From contig JAIWNF010000008.1 in assembly GCA_025093555.1 (NCBI GenBank), forward strand, positions 496,001-560,000: a DNA stretch of 64,000 nt, in the 5' to 3' direction. Of this stretch, positions 43,873 to 53,817 are shown piece after piece. The notes below the pieces were generated by a model that saw only the letters and a program-made list of their open reading frames with translations, had not been told where the DNA came from and did no database searches. This DNA comes from Circinella umbellata (Eukaryota; Mucoromycota; Mucoromycetes; Mucorales; Lichtheimiaceae). Position 1 is the first letter of the stretch, and every line of letters starts with the position of its first letter. The position numbers and the translations under genes were made by a program.

Positions 43873-45591
43873 CTAGTCATTTTTGCCAATTATACGATGA
43901 GAACGGTATCTTCGTGATGTAAATTTTTCAACAATTTCAAATGCTTCAGTTACATTATTCATATCTTTATATGCATGAATGTAGCGCCAGCAGCGGTTGT
44001 AATAGCGGCGGATCTCTAGAGGTGGCGAGTTAGGAGGGGATACTTGATCAAGGAATCTACCTAAATTATCGCTTAAAGCTTTATATGTATAGTTGCATTC
44101 TTTTCTAGCAATGTGCTTAGCAGATCCCCAGTACCTTTCAATCCAATTTGTTTCACAATGATATTTTGGATAAAGTGCGAATAGGTGACCAGCTTTATTG
44201 ACAACTTCATGCAATGCAGTCTTTTGAGCAACAAAATCAGGTTGAGCAGCAAGCATATGGGATGGGCAGCAGGTGCAGTCAGAATTAGGTTGTTCGCCAC
44301 AGTTGGTTTTCCAGTGCTTCTTTTTGGCTTCAAATTCCTCCCATCGCCCAAGACAACGTTCTTCCAAGATTGTTCTTAATCCTTTCAATTTCCATATGCG
44401 CTCCTCTTTTAAACCTTTTTTTGTTTCCCTTTTGTTTACTTCTAAGGTATAAAAGTTTTGGATATGCTGTTCCCCATTAGTACCAAGATATTTGCCAGGT
44501 AAAATTACACGTTCGTCAACAGATTTCAGAATTTTATCTTTCAAACCAAAGCGACTTGCAATTTTGGCACTAGGTGCATAAGCATTGTGGTTGCTTGACT
44601 GATCAAAAAGAAATAGTGCTTGACAACCAGGATGGAGATTCTCAAATAATGGGATAGCATCATCCTTTAGCTGCTTCACCATGTCTCTTGAAGTCCAATA
44701 ACCATCACAGTTGGTACCAGCATGGAAAAAGGTACGTGATTTCCACCCTTGAATGCGCATTGTGCCGTGGCATGGGCATTGGAATTCACTAACCATGATT
44801 GAGCCGCCAGGAGATTTTTTTCGAATAGGGTTTTCTCCCTCGTAGAGCCATAGGTTGGTTTTGCAATCATTGGAATAAAATGTAGATTCATCATGTGTGA
44901 CCATGACAATCTTCTTTTGCCCTTCTAACAAGTTAGGTTGCAAAACCTTACTAACATCATCTTCATCATAAATTTCCATAAAATGACTATATTCAACCAT
45001 TTTAGCAGCCCATTCTTGCCGATATTCTACAACATCATCGCGTTCATGCCCATTGAAATAAGTTCCCTTATTAACACGGTAAGTGTAGGCCCATTCGTTC
45101 AAATATTTATGAAGTACAGATAGAGAAATATGACCAGGTAGAGCACATCGATCAGGGATGATAATATCATTTATATACTTAAGCAACTCAGGAATATTTC
45201 TCTTTTCTGGTTTAGTGCTTTTCAACCACTGAATTGCTGATGCTTTAACATCTTCATCACTTAAGAGCGAAAGGCGCTTTACATGTTTTCCTTGCTGGTG
45301 AGGTGAAATTCTACCAAAACGTAGATACTCTTTAGCATAAGATCTAATTGCCCTAGCACGATAGTGTTCTGAGGGAATAATCCATGCAGTTGTGGCTGCT
45401 ATCTGAGACGCTTCTATTGCTCCTTTGCCTCCAATAATTTCTTTAAAATATGCATGGACACCAATATGCTTTCCCAGTTCATAGTCCTGCATAGCTCGTT
45501 CAGCATCTTCTTTTGCATTCATGATTGGTAAAATAATCGGTGTCAATTTCTCATATGCTTCTTTGATTGTCATAATATAAGTATCCTCCAA
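43873..45591 (-). CDS. DDE transposase of element D
   Basis: Open for 572 codons; the listed first codon at 45591 is TTG, and the first ATG-encoded Met reads MTIKEAYEKLTP (45573). The catalytic triad is complete: Asp 234 in VTHDESTFYSN, Asp 330 in FLFDQSSNHNAY, Glu about 485 in CETNWIERYWGSAKH, like PIENLWG in Tc1. The gap between the second Asp and the Glu is about 154 residues, against 34 in typical Tc1. The insertion includes a Cys cluster CTCCPSHMLAAQPDF that could bind zinc. Elements A and B show the frame once continued upstream into the basic ORF at 45633-45971. The enzyme would cut at the TIRs and insert at TA. Confidence 0.9.
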   Translation of the reverse strand: MEDTYIMTIKEAYEKLTPIILPIMNAKEDAERAMQDYELGKHIGVHAYFKEIIGGKGAIEASQIAATTAWIIPSEHYRARAIRSYAKEYLRFGRISPHQQGKHVKRLSLLSDEDVKASAIQWLKSTKPEKRNIPELLKYINDIIIPDRCALPGHISLSVLHKYLNEWAYTYRVNKGTYFNGHERDDVVEYRQEWAAKMVEYSHFMEIYDEDDVSKVLQPNLLEGQKKIVMVTHDESTFYSNDCKTNLWLYEGENPIRKKSPGGSIMVSEFQCPCHGTMRIQGWKSRTFFHAGTNCDGYWTSRDMVKQLKDDAIPLFENLHPGCQALFLFDQSSNHNAYAPSAKIASRFGLKDKILKSVDERVILPGKYLGTNGEQHIQNFYTLEVNKRETKKGLKEERIWKLKGLRTILEERCLGRWEEFEAKKKHWKTNCGEQPNSDCTCCPSHMLAAQPDFVAQKTALHEVVNKAGHLFALYPKYHCETNWIERYWGSAKHIARKECNYTYKALSDNLGRFLDQVSPPNSPPLEIRRYYNRCWRYIHAYKDMNNVTEAFEIVEKFTSRRYRSHRIIGKND

Positions 45592-45632
45592 TACTTCCTC
45601 TTCAAAACTGCTCAGCTCATGTTGTTGGCTAT

Positions 45633-45971
45633 TTACGGAGGGTGCTGGTGCTGGTGAAAAAATGCAGTGATTTCCATACTGCCTTTCTTTTTCTCTTTTG
45701 CTTGCTTTTCACGGTAATACTTGATATTTTTGCTATTTCCCCAGTATCTACCACGCGAAGCTGCTTCTACTTCTTTATTATATTTTATAGGAATGGTGGA
45801 TGCAGGTGTAATTTCAACTGGTTGTAATTCAGCAAGAACTTGGAAATCATCTGAATCTTCTTCGGTAACAGTGACATCATTCTCAATGCGAACAATCTTT
45901 TGAAAACGATGATTTTTCGAGTCTTTTTGTTGTTCTCGTGCGCGTTTTTGTCTTTTATTGAGACCTCCCAT
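45633..45971 (-). CDS. Basic N-terminal ORF of element D, 112 aa
   Basis: Starts at ATG 45971 as MGGLNKRQKRAREQQKDSKN, rich in Lys/Arg and then acidic. It ends MEITAFFHQHQHPP. In element A the matching segment (HEITDFFKRKVDNNN) runs straight into the transposase start, so ORF and transposase formed one protein. In D they are out of phase by one base at a run of six T on the coding strand (complement of 45657-45662). This could be a one-base deletion, a sequencing error in a homopolymer, or frame-shifting during translation. The N-terminus may bind DNA or direct nuclear import. Confidence 0.7.
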   Translation of the reverse strand: MGGLNKRQKRAREQQKDSKNHRFQKIVRIENDVTVTEEDSDDFQVLAELQPVEITPASTIPIKYNKEVEAASRGRYWGNSKNIKYYREKQAKEKKKGSMEITAFFHQHQHPP

Positions 45972-46662
45972 AGTTGTGAAATATTAATAAGAAAGAGTTA
46001 CCAGTTGAGTAAAAGTAGAAGCTCTCATCAAAAGTAGAGACGTTGTGTAACCATGAGTCATCTTATGTTACACAATGTTTATCCCTTTATCGAAATATGG
46101 GGTTTACTTAGTAAAATAGCATATTTTGACAAAACTTTGAAGTGACAAATCTCGATGGGAAATCTTTTTTTCTAAAAACTGTTCCATAACATCTCTTCAG
46201 AATACTTTAATTAACATATATTACAGCTCAAAAAGTTTATAGCTTTATATCTGACAATTTTTTGTCAATTCTTATTCCAACCCATATTTTGACGGTTTAA
46301 GTCAGAATGCACCTTACAAAAATAAACACGTTCCATGTGCCAGGAAGTTGATTACTTGCTGTCAAAAATATTTCATAGCAATCAAGTTTTTGTGTCGGGA
46401 TTCAAATTATTTTGACGGTTTAAGTCAGTATGCACCGTATCCCTCCACTACATATATAAACTTTTTTTACTTTTCTTTTTTAAATTTTTTTGGTACCTTT
46501 TCTCTTTATTTCAAAGCTTATAGGATTTTTCTTTTTCTCCCTTTTTTTAGGTATATGGAGCTTGCTATGTTGAAAACATAGCAAATCTGGCTTATTATTA
46601 CCTATATTTGCTCTTATTTTTCTATGACACACATGTCCTTGTTTCTGTCCTCTTTTATGCAG

Positions 46663-46882
46663 ATATTGTTTTTTTCCTAAAGATTCGCGGCCAAATTATT
46701 TTTCACTTTGCGTCCACTGTAGTTTTACGTTTGTGCCTGATTATTTTCAACTTCGCAGAAATCCTTGTATATTAGTACTATAAACAGCGCAAAATTGAAA
46801 ATAATCAAGTGCAAACGTAAAATCACAGCAGACGCAAAGTGAAAAATAATTTGGCCGCGAATCTTTAGGAAAAAAACAATAT
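46663..46882. mobile_element. 220-bp hairpin MITE
   Basis: ATATTGTTTTTTTCCTAAAG at 46663 and its inverted copy ending 46882. Arms of about 85 bp are highly matched (ATTCGCGGCCAAATTATTTT and others), with a short loop near 46770. ATAT at both outer ends may be a 4-bp target duplication. It is inserted in ORF2 copy 3. Confidence 0.75.
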
Positions 46883-46915
46883 GTACATATATTACTGCTA
46901 CTATTCTCATACCAA

Positions 46916-47304
46916 GGGGGCTAGTCCCCTGAAGAGTTGGTTTTCACGCTGCTTCCTAACTGCGATGGTCCTGGGTTCAACCCCCACACCAACAACACAG
47001 ACAAGAGTTTTGATGCCACTTCCTTAGTGGGTTTTCTCTTGGTTGATATTGTCCTCTTTCCGCGCTGTGTCTACTTGATCCCCTATCAAGTTTCTCTATT
47101 CTACGTTACTACTCTTATGGGTGCCACAAGGGCGTTAATTCGATAAATACTACCAGCAAAAATCAAGCTTAATATCTTTCATTATTTAAATTCATCTTGT
47201 ATTGTATGCTTTCTCTTGTAATCTCAATCAAAGTACTGCAAATAGCCGGCCAATTTGCCTATAGGACACAGTCCACTTGGTGCTATAAAGTAAAAAATGT
47301 TTGA
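46916..47304 (+). mobile_element. tRNA-like SINE
   Basis: 389 bp flanked by a perfect 16-bp duplication ACTATTCTCATACCAA (46900-46915 and 47305-47320), the mark of target-primed reverse transcription. The head has an internal polymerase III B-box GGTTCAACCCC (46974-46984) and an A-box-like GAAGAGTTGG near 46931. It is more GC-rich than its surroundings, fitting recent insertion. The tail is A/T-rich (AAAGTAAAAAATGTTTG), not a pure poly-A. No coding role; it would depend on a LINE for movement. Confidence 0.75.
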
Positions 47305-47320
47305 ACTATTCTCATACCAA

Positions 47321-47946
47321 AAAGTTCTTGTTTATATTTCTTTTATTTTTTCTTTAACTATATTTTTCATGAGTCTTTGTATTTTTTCTTTTTTTTTGCA
47401 TAAAATTTCATTATTAAAATAACTTCTATGACTTGGTTCATAATATTATTAATAGAAATAACTATCGATTATTTACATATAAGAATTTTAGTATCAATAT
47501 ACTTTATTAAAATTCAATTTTTTTTTTGATCTAAAAAAAAGTACCAATAATTAATTATCTGCCGATAATTAGAAATCTAATGATTTGGACCTGTATAGTA
47601 CTAATCCAATTAGTCCTCATTTAGAAGTGATGGCAAGTAGAGTGATCCTCCGTCCTAATAACTCTCATAGCAAGTGAAGAAAAATAGAAGGGGATCTGGT
47701 TCCCTCTCCTATTGTACCCCTATGTACAACAAAAGGATTTTACTTTTATGATGAAGAAAGTGCTTTGGAGGAGGTGTTAGTGAATGCAACCACAATGTAT
47801 ACGGGTAACAGTATATTGACAGTAATGAAGAAGTATGCAATATGATTTGTTGAAAGCATATTGATATTTGGAAATTATTGGCTCTTCCCTATTGCCATTG
47901 ATGGCTTTATGCACAATGAGCCTTTGGATGATGCTGCAGAAGAACC
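47321..47946. other. ORF2 5' remains, then unidentified sequence
   Basis: The first 150 bases are ORF2 copy 3. From about 47480 the sequence is AT-rich. From about 47766 a protein-like frame (ALEEVLVNATTMYTGNSILT) runs to the MULE copy 4 target site and is described with the unidentified remnant at 50994-51530. Confidence 0.35.
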
Positions 47947-48126
47947 CTTACTTAGCGAGTTCGTTATTCATCAGGAAAAATTACGTCACTTCCCCGTTCT
48001 TTTCAGTCTCCTCATCTGAGAATTTTTTTTTTTACTTTCACGTCCCCCCTGGGCCTACATCCACGCGACGTGACTTTTTATTTTATTTTATTTTTTTTTT
48101 CATTATTTATTATTATTATTATTATC

Positions 48127-50687
48127 ATGACAACGGCCTCTGCATCTGAAGATCTTGGGTATCTTATTCGTGTTCCTTCTAACTATACAACAAATATAGT
48201 AGAAGAAGAATTTAACAACAACAATGAGTTTGAAGAATGGGTTAAAACAAACCCAAAGCAGCATGCCAACTTCATCACCAACCACTCCTACATCTCCATT
48301 CCCAAGACTTCAGATGCACGCCTGAGTTCAGCCGGTCGTCCCAGAACAGTTTAGCAAAGTATTACTTATTATTGTGACCATTCACGACACGTATCTTCTA
48401 GCTCATCATCTACTTCTGTTTCTTCATCCACCAACCTCGCCCCACCCAACAAAAAAAGACGAACTGGTGTCAAAAAATCTTTAAAATGTAACTGCCTTGC
48501 TAAATATCATGTTCAATACTTGACAAGTGGCAAAATCAAAGTTAAATATCATTGGCAACATCAACGACACGATCCAACAGAAATTTCTGATGCAGTACGA
48601 TCACAACTTCCCTCTGAACTTCGCGACTGGATTAAAAAACATGTTGAAAACGGCTTAGATTGGGATAAAATACAAGATTATTTGCGACTTACAGATGAAC
48701 AACTTAGAAAGGTATGCATTGTGTATATTGTATATGTGTTTTATATATTTGAGTAATTAATTATTCTTGTACAAACATATAATGAAAGGTTGAGAATAAT
48801 GAAGGACCGTTGCCAAATGCTCTACTTGTAAAACCTCATCATGTCATCAACATCATCGCCAATGAACAGTCAAGATTAGCAAAGAAAGATCATATTGATA
48901 AACAAAGTGTAAGTTTATGGCTTGAACAATTGAACAAAGAAGGTTATCATACTTTGAAACATATCACACAGTCATCATTTGTTATATCATGGATATCACC
49001 ACGTCAAGCACAAGTGAGTAATGATTATTTGTATTATTTGAGTTGATAAAACATGTTATGTCATTGGATAATTATTCATGTATATCAATATTTTTAGTTG
49101 TTATTAAATTCAAAAGAAATCTGTGTGGATTCTACGCACAAGACTTGTAAATCAATTGTAAAACCCACTAGTGATTCATATTTATTTTCTATTGTTGCTA
49201 AGAATGATGTTACTGGTCAAGGTTATCCACTTGCATATATGATCACGGACAAGGAAGACAGTGAACATTTACAAATTTGGCTTCGATGGCTTCGAGATTG
49301 TGTACATTATATTCCTGATCGTATTATGATTGATTGTAGTCCAGTTGAAATCAATAGTATTCGTCAAGTCTATGGTAATCATGTTCAAGTTCTTTTATGT
49401 CATTGGCATATCAAGCGTGCCTGGATCAAAAATATTAAATCAAAGGTAATTGCATTATACTAAACATATTACCCTTATAAACTCTGGATTCTAATAAATC
49501 GATTCTAGATAACATCATCATCAACAACAGAATCGAAAATACTAAGAAAAGAAGCTCTAAAGTCGCTTGATTCATTGATGTATGCTACAACGTTTGTTGG
49601 TTTTTATGTTGCTTGGTATGAATTTGTAATGAAGTGGAGAAGCAAGTATTTTGATCTTTATATATATATGTTGGAATATTGGTTTGACAAGAGGCATTTG
49701 TGGTGTAAAGCTTGGAGAAAGGTATGTTTGTTCTTATTCCCATTGAGCTTTTTTTCTTCTGTATTCGATATTAATGTATATACATATCGTAGGAAGTTAC
49801 GTTTCACACAAACAATTTGATATAAAGCTGGCACTCTAAATTGAAAAGCAAATACCTTCCTTATTCTCGAAATCATCGTGTTGATCGGGTCATTTATGTT
49901 TTGTCGCAGTTGGTCGAGCGTGATTATCGTTCTCATATCATTCAAGTTTTATTTAATATCAAGAAGAGTACTGCATCTGCTGAGACTCGAAAACAAAAAA
50001 AGTTAGCAAATGAAGTTCCAGAGCAAAAAGCACTTTCAATGATTAATGTTTCTGAAGATCATGTATGTATATAATTTTTTTTATCTTGCTGATTTTTTCG
50101 CATTTAACATGTTATGATAACTCATAATATAATGGCAATAATAGGTTACTTGTCGTTCATTTACTAGTCGTATTGTTTATATATTGAAGTTTGAAGATTC
50201 AGGAAATGGGAGTGTCACTGGCACATGTACGTGTATGGATTATCAATTGCGCCAAGAAGCTTGTAAACATATTTTCCTTGTTGGTATTCATACAAATTTG
50301 AATATAATAACACGTCAACAAGCTGCCATTACTTCAGTATCATCATCATTATCATCATCATCAACTTCATTATCATCAACAGCACCAGCAACAACAACAT
50401 CGTTATCACCATCATCATTTGCAGGTAGTGGTTTAGTAGCACCAGCAACATCATTATCATCATCATACACAACAGCAGCAGCATCAGAGCTGTCACAACA
50501 ACAGCAACATCGACAAGATCTTCTTGTTGAATTGGAGAAAAATAAAAATAAAATAGACTATTTATTATCAACAAATTTATCAAAACTCACTTCAGAACAA
50601 ATAGAATCCATAGTTAATTCACAAAAAGAAACATATACTACAATTGAAAAAATAATTAATCCTCAGGCACGTCCTTCCCGCCAATAA
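48127..50687 (+). pseudogene. MULE transposase copy 4, six exons, two nonsense codons
   Basis: Starts MTTASASEDLGYLIRVPSNY. The FAR1/GCM-like zinc region YYCDHSRH...KCNCLAKYHV...YHWQHQRHDP follows a TAG at about 48352. Introns with GTATGC/GTGAGT/GTAATT/GTATGT donors start at about 48711, 49013, 49446, 49722 and 50064. Catalytic Asp residues lie in VDSTHKTCKS and MIDCSPVEINSI, then CHWHIKRAW. The Glu codon of HTNNLI-E-SWH has become TAA at 49823-49825. A SWIM zinc finger (CTCMDY...ACKHIFL) is near 50230, a Ser/Thr/Ala/Gln linker coded by TCA/ACA repeats at 50330-50515, and the end is NPQARPSRQ. Apart from two stops the copy looks whole. Confidence 0.9.
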
Positions 50688-50740
50688 ATATTATAATATT
50701 CATCAAGTGTTTTTTTTAAAGCAATACTCTTAAAAATATC

Positions 50741-50895
50741 AAAGAACTAAGAGATTATTTTTTTTTTTTTACTAAGTGGGACTTAAAGATTTTTTTTTAT
50801 TTTTTACCAAGTGGGACTTAGAGATTTTTTTTTATTTTTTACCAAGTGGGACTTAGAGATTTTTTTTTATTTTTTACTAAGTGCGGCTTAAAAGA
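50741..50895. repeat. 35-bp tandem repeat, about four units
   Basis: Units end in ACCAAGTGGGACTTAGAGAT, with the GTGGG element at 50776, 50811 and 50846 and GTGCGG at 50881, separated by long T runs. They lie in the subterminal region of MULE copy 4 and could be transposase-binding repeats. Confidence 0.75.
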
Positions 50896-50993
50896 TTTTT
50901 TTAGGTGCGACTTTGGGCGGAAACTGTAATTGAAATTTTTCAAAGAATTAATGACGTAATTTTTCCTGATGAATAGAACAGCCCCTTACTTAG

Positions 50994-51530
50994 ATTTTAT
51001 AAAACACCAACAACAACGATCAAGGATAAAAACACTTACGGCACAAAATACTACAAAGCTTCGATTTTTATAGGCCATCTTGAATTCTTGGTGGCTGGCA
51101 GATTGTTCAGGTATATTAGATGATCCTATATGTCAAACATTCCTTAGCTCGTCCATCCATGGACTGCCAGTGGAATTACAAAAAGGAGCAATAACAAATC
51201 ATATATTGACAGCAAGCATTAGCTGTGAACCAACCCAACAACATTGTATGCTTCATCAGTATGGGAAGCACAGTGCAAATTGGATGTGCCCATTTATATC
51301 AACGTCGTATTCCAATAAAGGTCTCCATCCCGTAACTGTATTGAATTATAAATACACATTGACATATAGTCTTGTTTCATTTATTATGAGATGTACTGTA
51401 TATCTAAAAGAACAGCACGACAAAATGATATAGCAGCTGCATTATACAAGACTCTTGGTAACAAACAATTCAAAATTATTATTGAAAAACATATGGTTAC
51501 ATCATTTGAAACTCTTGAATAAGCATTATT
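50994..51530 (+). pseudogene. Unidentified coding remnant split by MULE copy 4
   Basis: With one copy of the MULE target site removed, the frame left of the MULE (ending PIAIDGFMHNEPLDDAAEEP) continues as LLRFYKTPTTTIKDKNTYGT, then YYKASIFIGHLEFLVAGRLF, then a stop. Later pieces include AAALYKTLGNKQFKIIIEKH near 51440. The sequence is protein-like but I recognise no family. Multiple stops. It predates the MULE insertion. Confidence 0.4.
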
Positions 51531-51834
51531 ATTATATACAGTATACTATTAACATCATCCTTATCATCAACATCACCAGCATTACCAAAACTATTCAAGT
51601 TATTACAAATGATGCAACATCGTCATTGGAAAGTAATAAATTACTCCTATTACTGCCATCATCGCCTAAATCAATGTCAGCTTAAGGATTCAATCTTTGA
51701 CAATTAAATTTACTATAAACAGTAATTTAACTTTGTTAAGTATTTCATGTCAAGCATTCTAGTAAAAATATAATTTCATTAATTTTTATCTGAACTGAAA
51801 GGTGTCGTCCAGGCATTCCTAGCCGTTGATTAAT

Positions 51835-51975
51835 TATGATAATAAAAAACATTTATATAAATTAAAAATTAAAATATAATTTTAACTTTTCTTTTTTTAA
51901 AATTATTAATTAATCCAAAAATATAAAAATTATTATATAATTTTTTATATTTTCTCATATTTTTAAATAAAAATT
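51835..51975. repeat. Inverted copy of the 31645-31795 non-coding segment
   Basis: The complement matches the sequence 3' of the Fanzor fragment. Next to it, from 51976, AGGGATCCTCGTGAGAACC followed by several AGAACC/CTAGAAC motifs looks like one end of a hAT-type element, but no partner end was found. Confidence 0.4.
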
Positions 51976-52249
51976 AGGGATCCTCGTGAGAACCAAAGAA
52001 CTAGAACCAAACTAGAACTGAACTAAGAAAAGTCGAGACGATTCTATAGGAGGAACCGACCAGAACCAAGAACCGACATTATAATTTAGTAAATTCTTGA
52101 GATTTTCAAATTATGATGGGAAAAAAACATTATTTGTGAAAATAAAGTATGAAGATTTGGAACGTAGGGCTTCTTTTTTGTATAACTAGTATAAACTATT
52201 AAAGGACAAAAGTATGCGAACTAATCAATATATATAGATTTATATTAAT

Positions 52250-53817
52250 AGTATTAATTTTTATATAATTTATTATTCAAATATAATTTATAATGATCAG
52301 AATTTAAAAATTTAACTAAAAATACATAATCATTATCTTCATTTAATTTATGTTGTACTATATTTCTATTTCATAAAAGTTTTTGTTTTTATCCAAATCT
52401 CTTGTTAAATTTATATTAATTTTTCTTGCACTTTTTCCTTTTTTTCTCTTCTTTTTATTTATATTTCTATATTCTGGAAAATCAACCTCTTCTATTTCAT
52501 TAGTATTATTGTTATTATTAATATTAATATCCATATCATTTTCATTATCTATTATCATATTATTATCATTTATATTTAAATCATTAGAATTAGTTTGTAT
52601 TTCTGACATATATTTTATTTTATCTAATTGTTTTATTTTATTATTTAATACAATATCAATTAATTTATTATCTGATGGAAATTCAAAATTATTTTCTATC
52701 CAAAGTTTATGATGATCTTGAGTTATAATATTAAAAGTTTCTGTAAATATTTTAATATTTTTTAATAGAAATGCTATTTTCATTTGTAAATTAACATATT
52801 TATAATCATCTATTTTTAAAGTTGGATTATTATTACTAAAACGATTAAATTTTTTTCCAAGTTCACAAAATTGATTTTCAATAGATGATCTAAAGGAACC
52901 AAATACATCGTAAAAATGTTTTTCTTGTTTATTTAAATTTTCATTAGGTTGTTTCCTTATTGGATAAAAGAAGTTATAATCATTTAATTGTATATTTTTA
53001 TTCTTACATAATTGTTTAAACTGATTTATAAATAATGTGTAATTCCCATCGACTGCGATAACATCCCTTTTATCTATTTTATTATAAATTTTCATATTAA
53101 GAAACATACCACCATCAGAACTAACACCACATAATTCACTATCTGAAACTGCTATAATCATATTATTTATATCACATAAAACTTGGGTTCTTAATCCACT
53201 AGTTTTTAATTTATAAGACCATCTTTTTTGTGAAGATATATCAGGTTTACTATAATCAATGGTACTATCATGACCATCTAATATTAATGTAATATTTTTA
53301 AAGTTTTTAGGGGTTTTTAATAAAGCTGAATATACTCTTATTTTTGTATTTGAGAACATATTTCTTAAACATAAATTTACATATTTATTTAAATTAGAAT
53401 AATTTTTAATCCAAAAATTTTTATAAACTGCATAATAACTGGCATATGGCATATTCTGCTGAACATTTTTACTAGTTATTCCTGAAATAAGATGGTATAT
53501 TAAATATATTCCTTTTTTAATTTCATAATAAGGAGATGGATATTCTTTATTTGTAATAGTTTAGTTAAAAAAAAGAAAACAGATGTATATCCTAATTTAG
53601 CTAATACTTCTTTTTTAATATTATTTATTTCTTTTATATGTTTTAATTCTGTTCTATGTTTATAATTATTTAATTTTTTTTCCAATTATCATTTAAAAAA
53701 TCCCATTCATTTAATAAAACTTTATCGATTTCTTCTTGTAATAAATTTTAATATTTTTCTTTTTCACTTTCATTTAATGTACTATTATTATACTCTTCAA
53801 ATAACATATATTAATAT
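52250..53817 (-). pseudogene. DDE transposase with chromodomain, copy 2 (best preserved)
   Basis: Start ATG at 53817 (MLFEEYNNSTLNESEKEKY), an early TAA, then HRTELKHIKEI and FFFLT. After a frame break near 53560, 364 codons are open (53452-52358). Catalytic residues look intact: Asp in LILDGHDSTI, Asp in VIAVDGNYTLFINQF, Glu in RSSIENQFCELGKKF. LKTSGLRTQVLCDINNMIIA between them fits IS5/Harbinger-type DDE domains. A Lys/Asn-rich linker follows. After another frame break the tail VQHKLNEDNDYVFLVKFLNS (52358-52250) is the start of a chromodomain. The chromodomain would tether the transposase to modified histones; this is known for chromoviral integrases and inferred here. Confidence 0.8.

Larger units (their letters stand above)
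43656..46314 (-). mobile_element. Element D, IS630/Tc1-like transposon, youngest copy
   Basis: 25-bp perfect inverted repeats (AGGTGCATTCTGACTTAAAC... at 43656-43680 and its complement at 46290-46314), with TA on both sides (43654-43655, 46315-46316). Length 2659 bp. It carries one long transposase frame and an upstream basic ORF that was probably once its N-terminus. Perfect ends, a clean target duplication and the long open frame make it the best candidate in the window for recent movement of this family. Confidence 0.95.
42770..46437. mobile_element. Element E, deleted IS630/Tc1-like element split by D
   Basis: Left end TGGTGCATTCTGTCTTAAAG (42770) and right end CAGTATGCACCG (46437), each next to TA (42768-42769, 46438-46439). 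The left part matches element C's 3' end and then jumps to the sequence upstream of the gene in element A (7340-7900). The transposase gene is therefore deleted, leaving about 1 kb. Element D sits at 43656-46314. Across D the sequence AGAA-TA-CAAAAATA matches the uninterrupted copy in element A near 7910. Confidence 0.85.
46481..47470 (-). pseudogene. ORF2 copy 3, broken by a MITE and a SINE
   Basis: Pieces match ORF2 of copy 1: INNIMNQVIEVI and EKIQRLMKNIVKEKIKE (47470-47330), then NICTY (about 46885), then LHKRGQKQGHVCHRKIRANI, LLCFQHSKLHIPKKREKKK (46666-46481). Removing the SINE (46916-47304) and hairpin (46663-46882) with one target copy each brings the CTY-LHKRG core together as in copy 1 (CTYIHKRG). 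No chromodomain transposase partner is seen to its left, where element E ends. Confidence 0.65.
47956..50984 (+). mobile_element. MULE copy 4, complete element with TIRs
   Basis: A 9-bp duplication CTTACTTAG lies at 47947-47955 and 50985-50993. The ends are CGAGTTCGTTATTCATCAGG on the left and, as complement, GGGCTGTTCTATTCATCAGG on the right, followed by a shared AAAAATTACGTCA. Length 3029 bp. It has one multi-exon transposase gene and a 35-bp tandem repeat array near its right end. TSD length and protein identify a Mutator-like element. Confidence 0.9.

Noticed and set aside
46921..46995. Functional tRNA at the SINE head
   Set aside because: The B-box is good, but there is no convincing cloverleaf, and the 16-bp duplication shows it is the head of a retroposed element.
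48070..48354. Alternative start of the MULE copy 4 frame at 48070
   Set aside because: The extra N-terminus is a translated T/TTA-run. The ATG at 48127 begins a normal soluble sequence.
50330..50515. Stand-alone microsatellite (TCA/ACA)n
   Set aside because: It lies in frame within the last exon of MULE copy 4 and encodes a Ser/Thr/Ala/Gln linker between the SWIM finger and the C-terminal tail.
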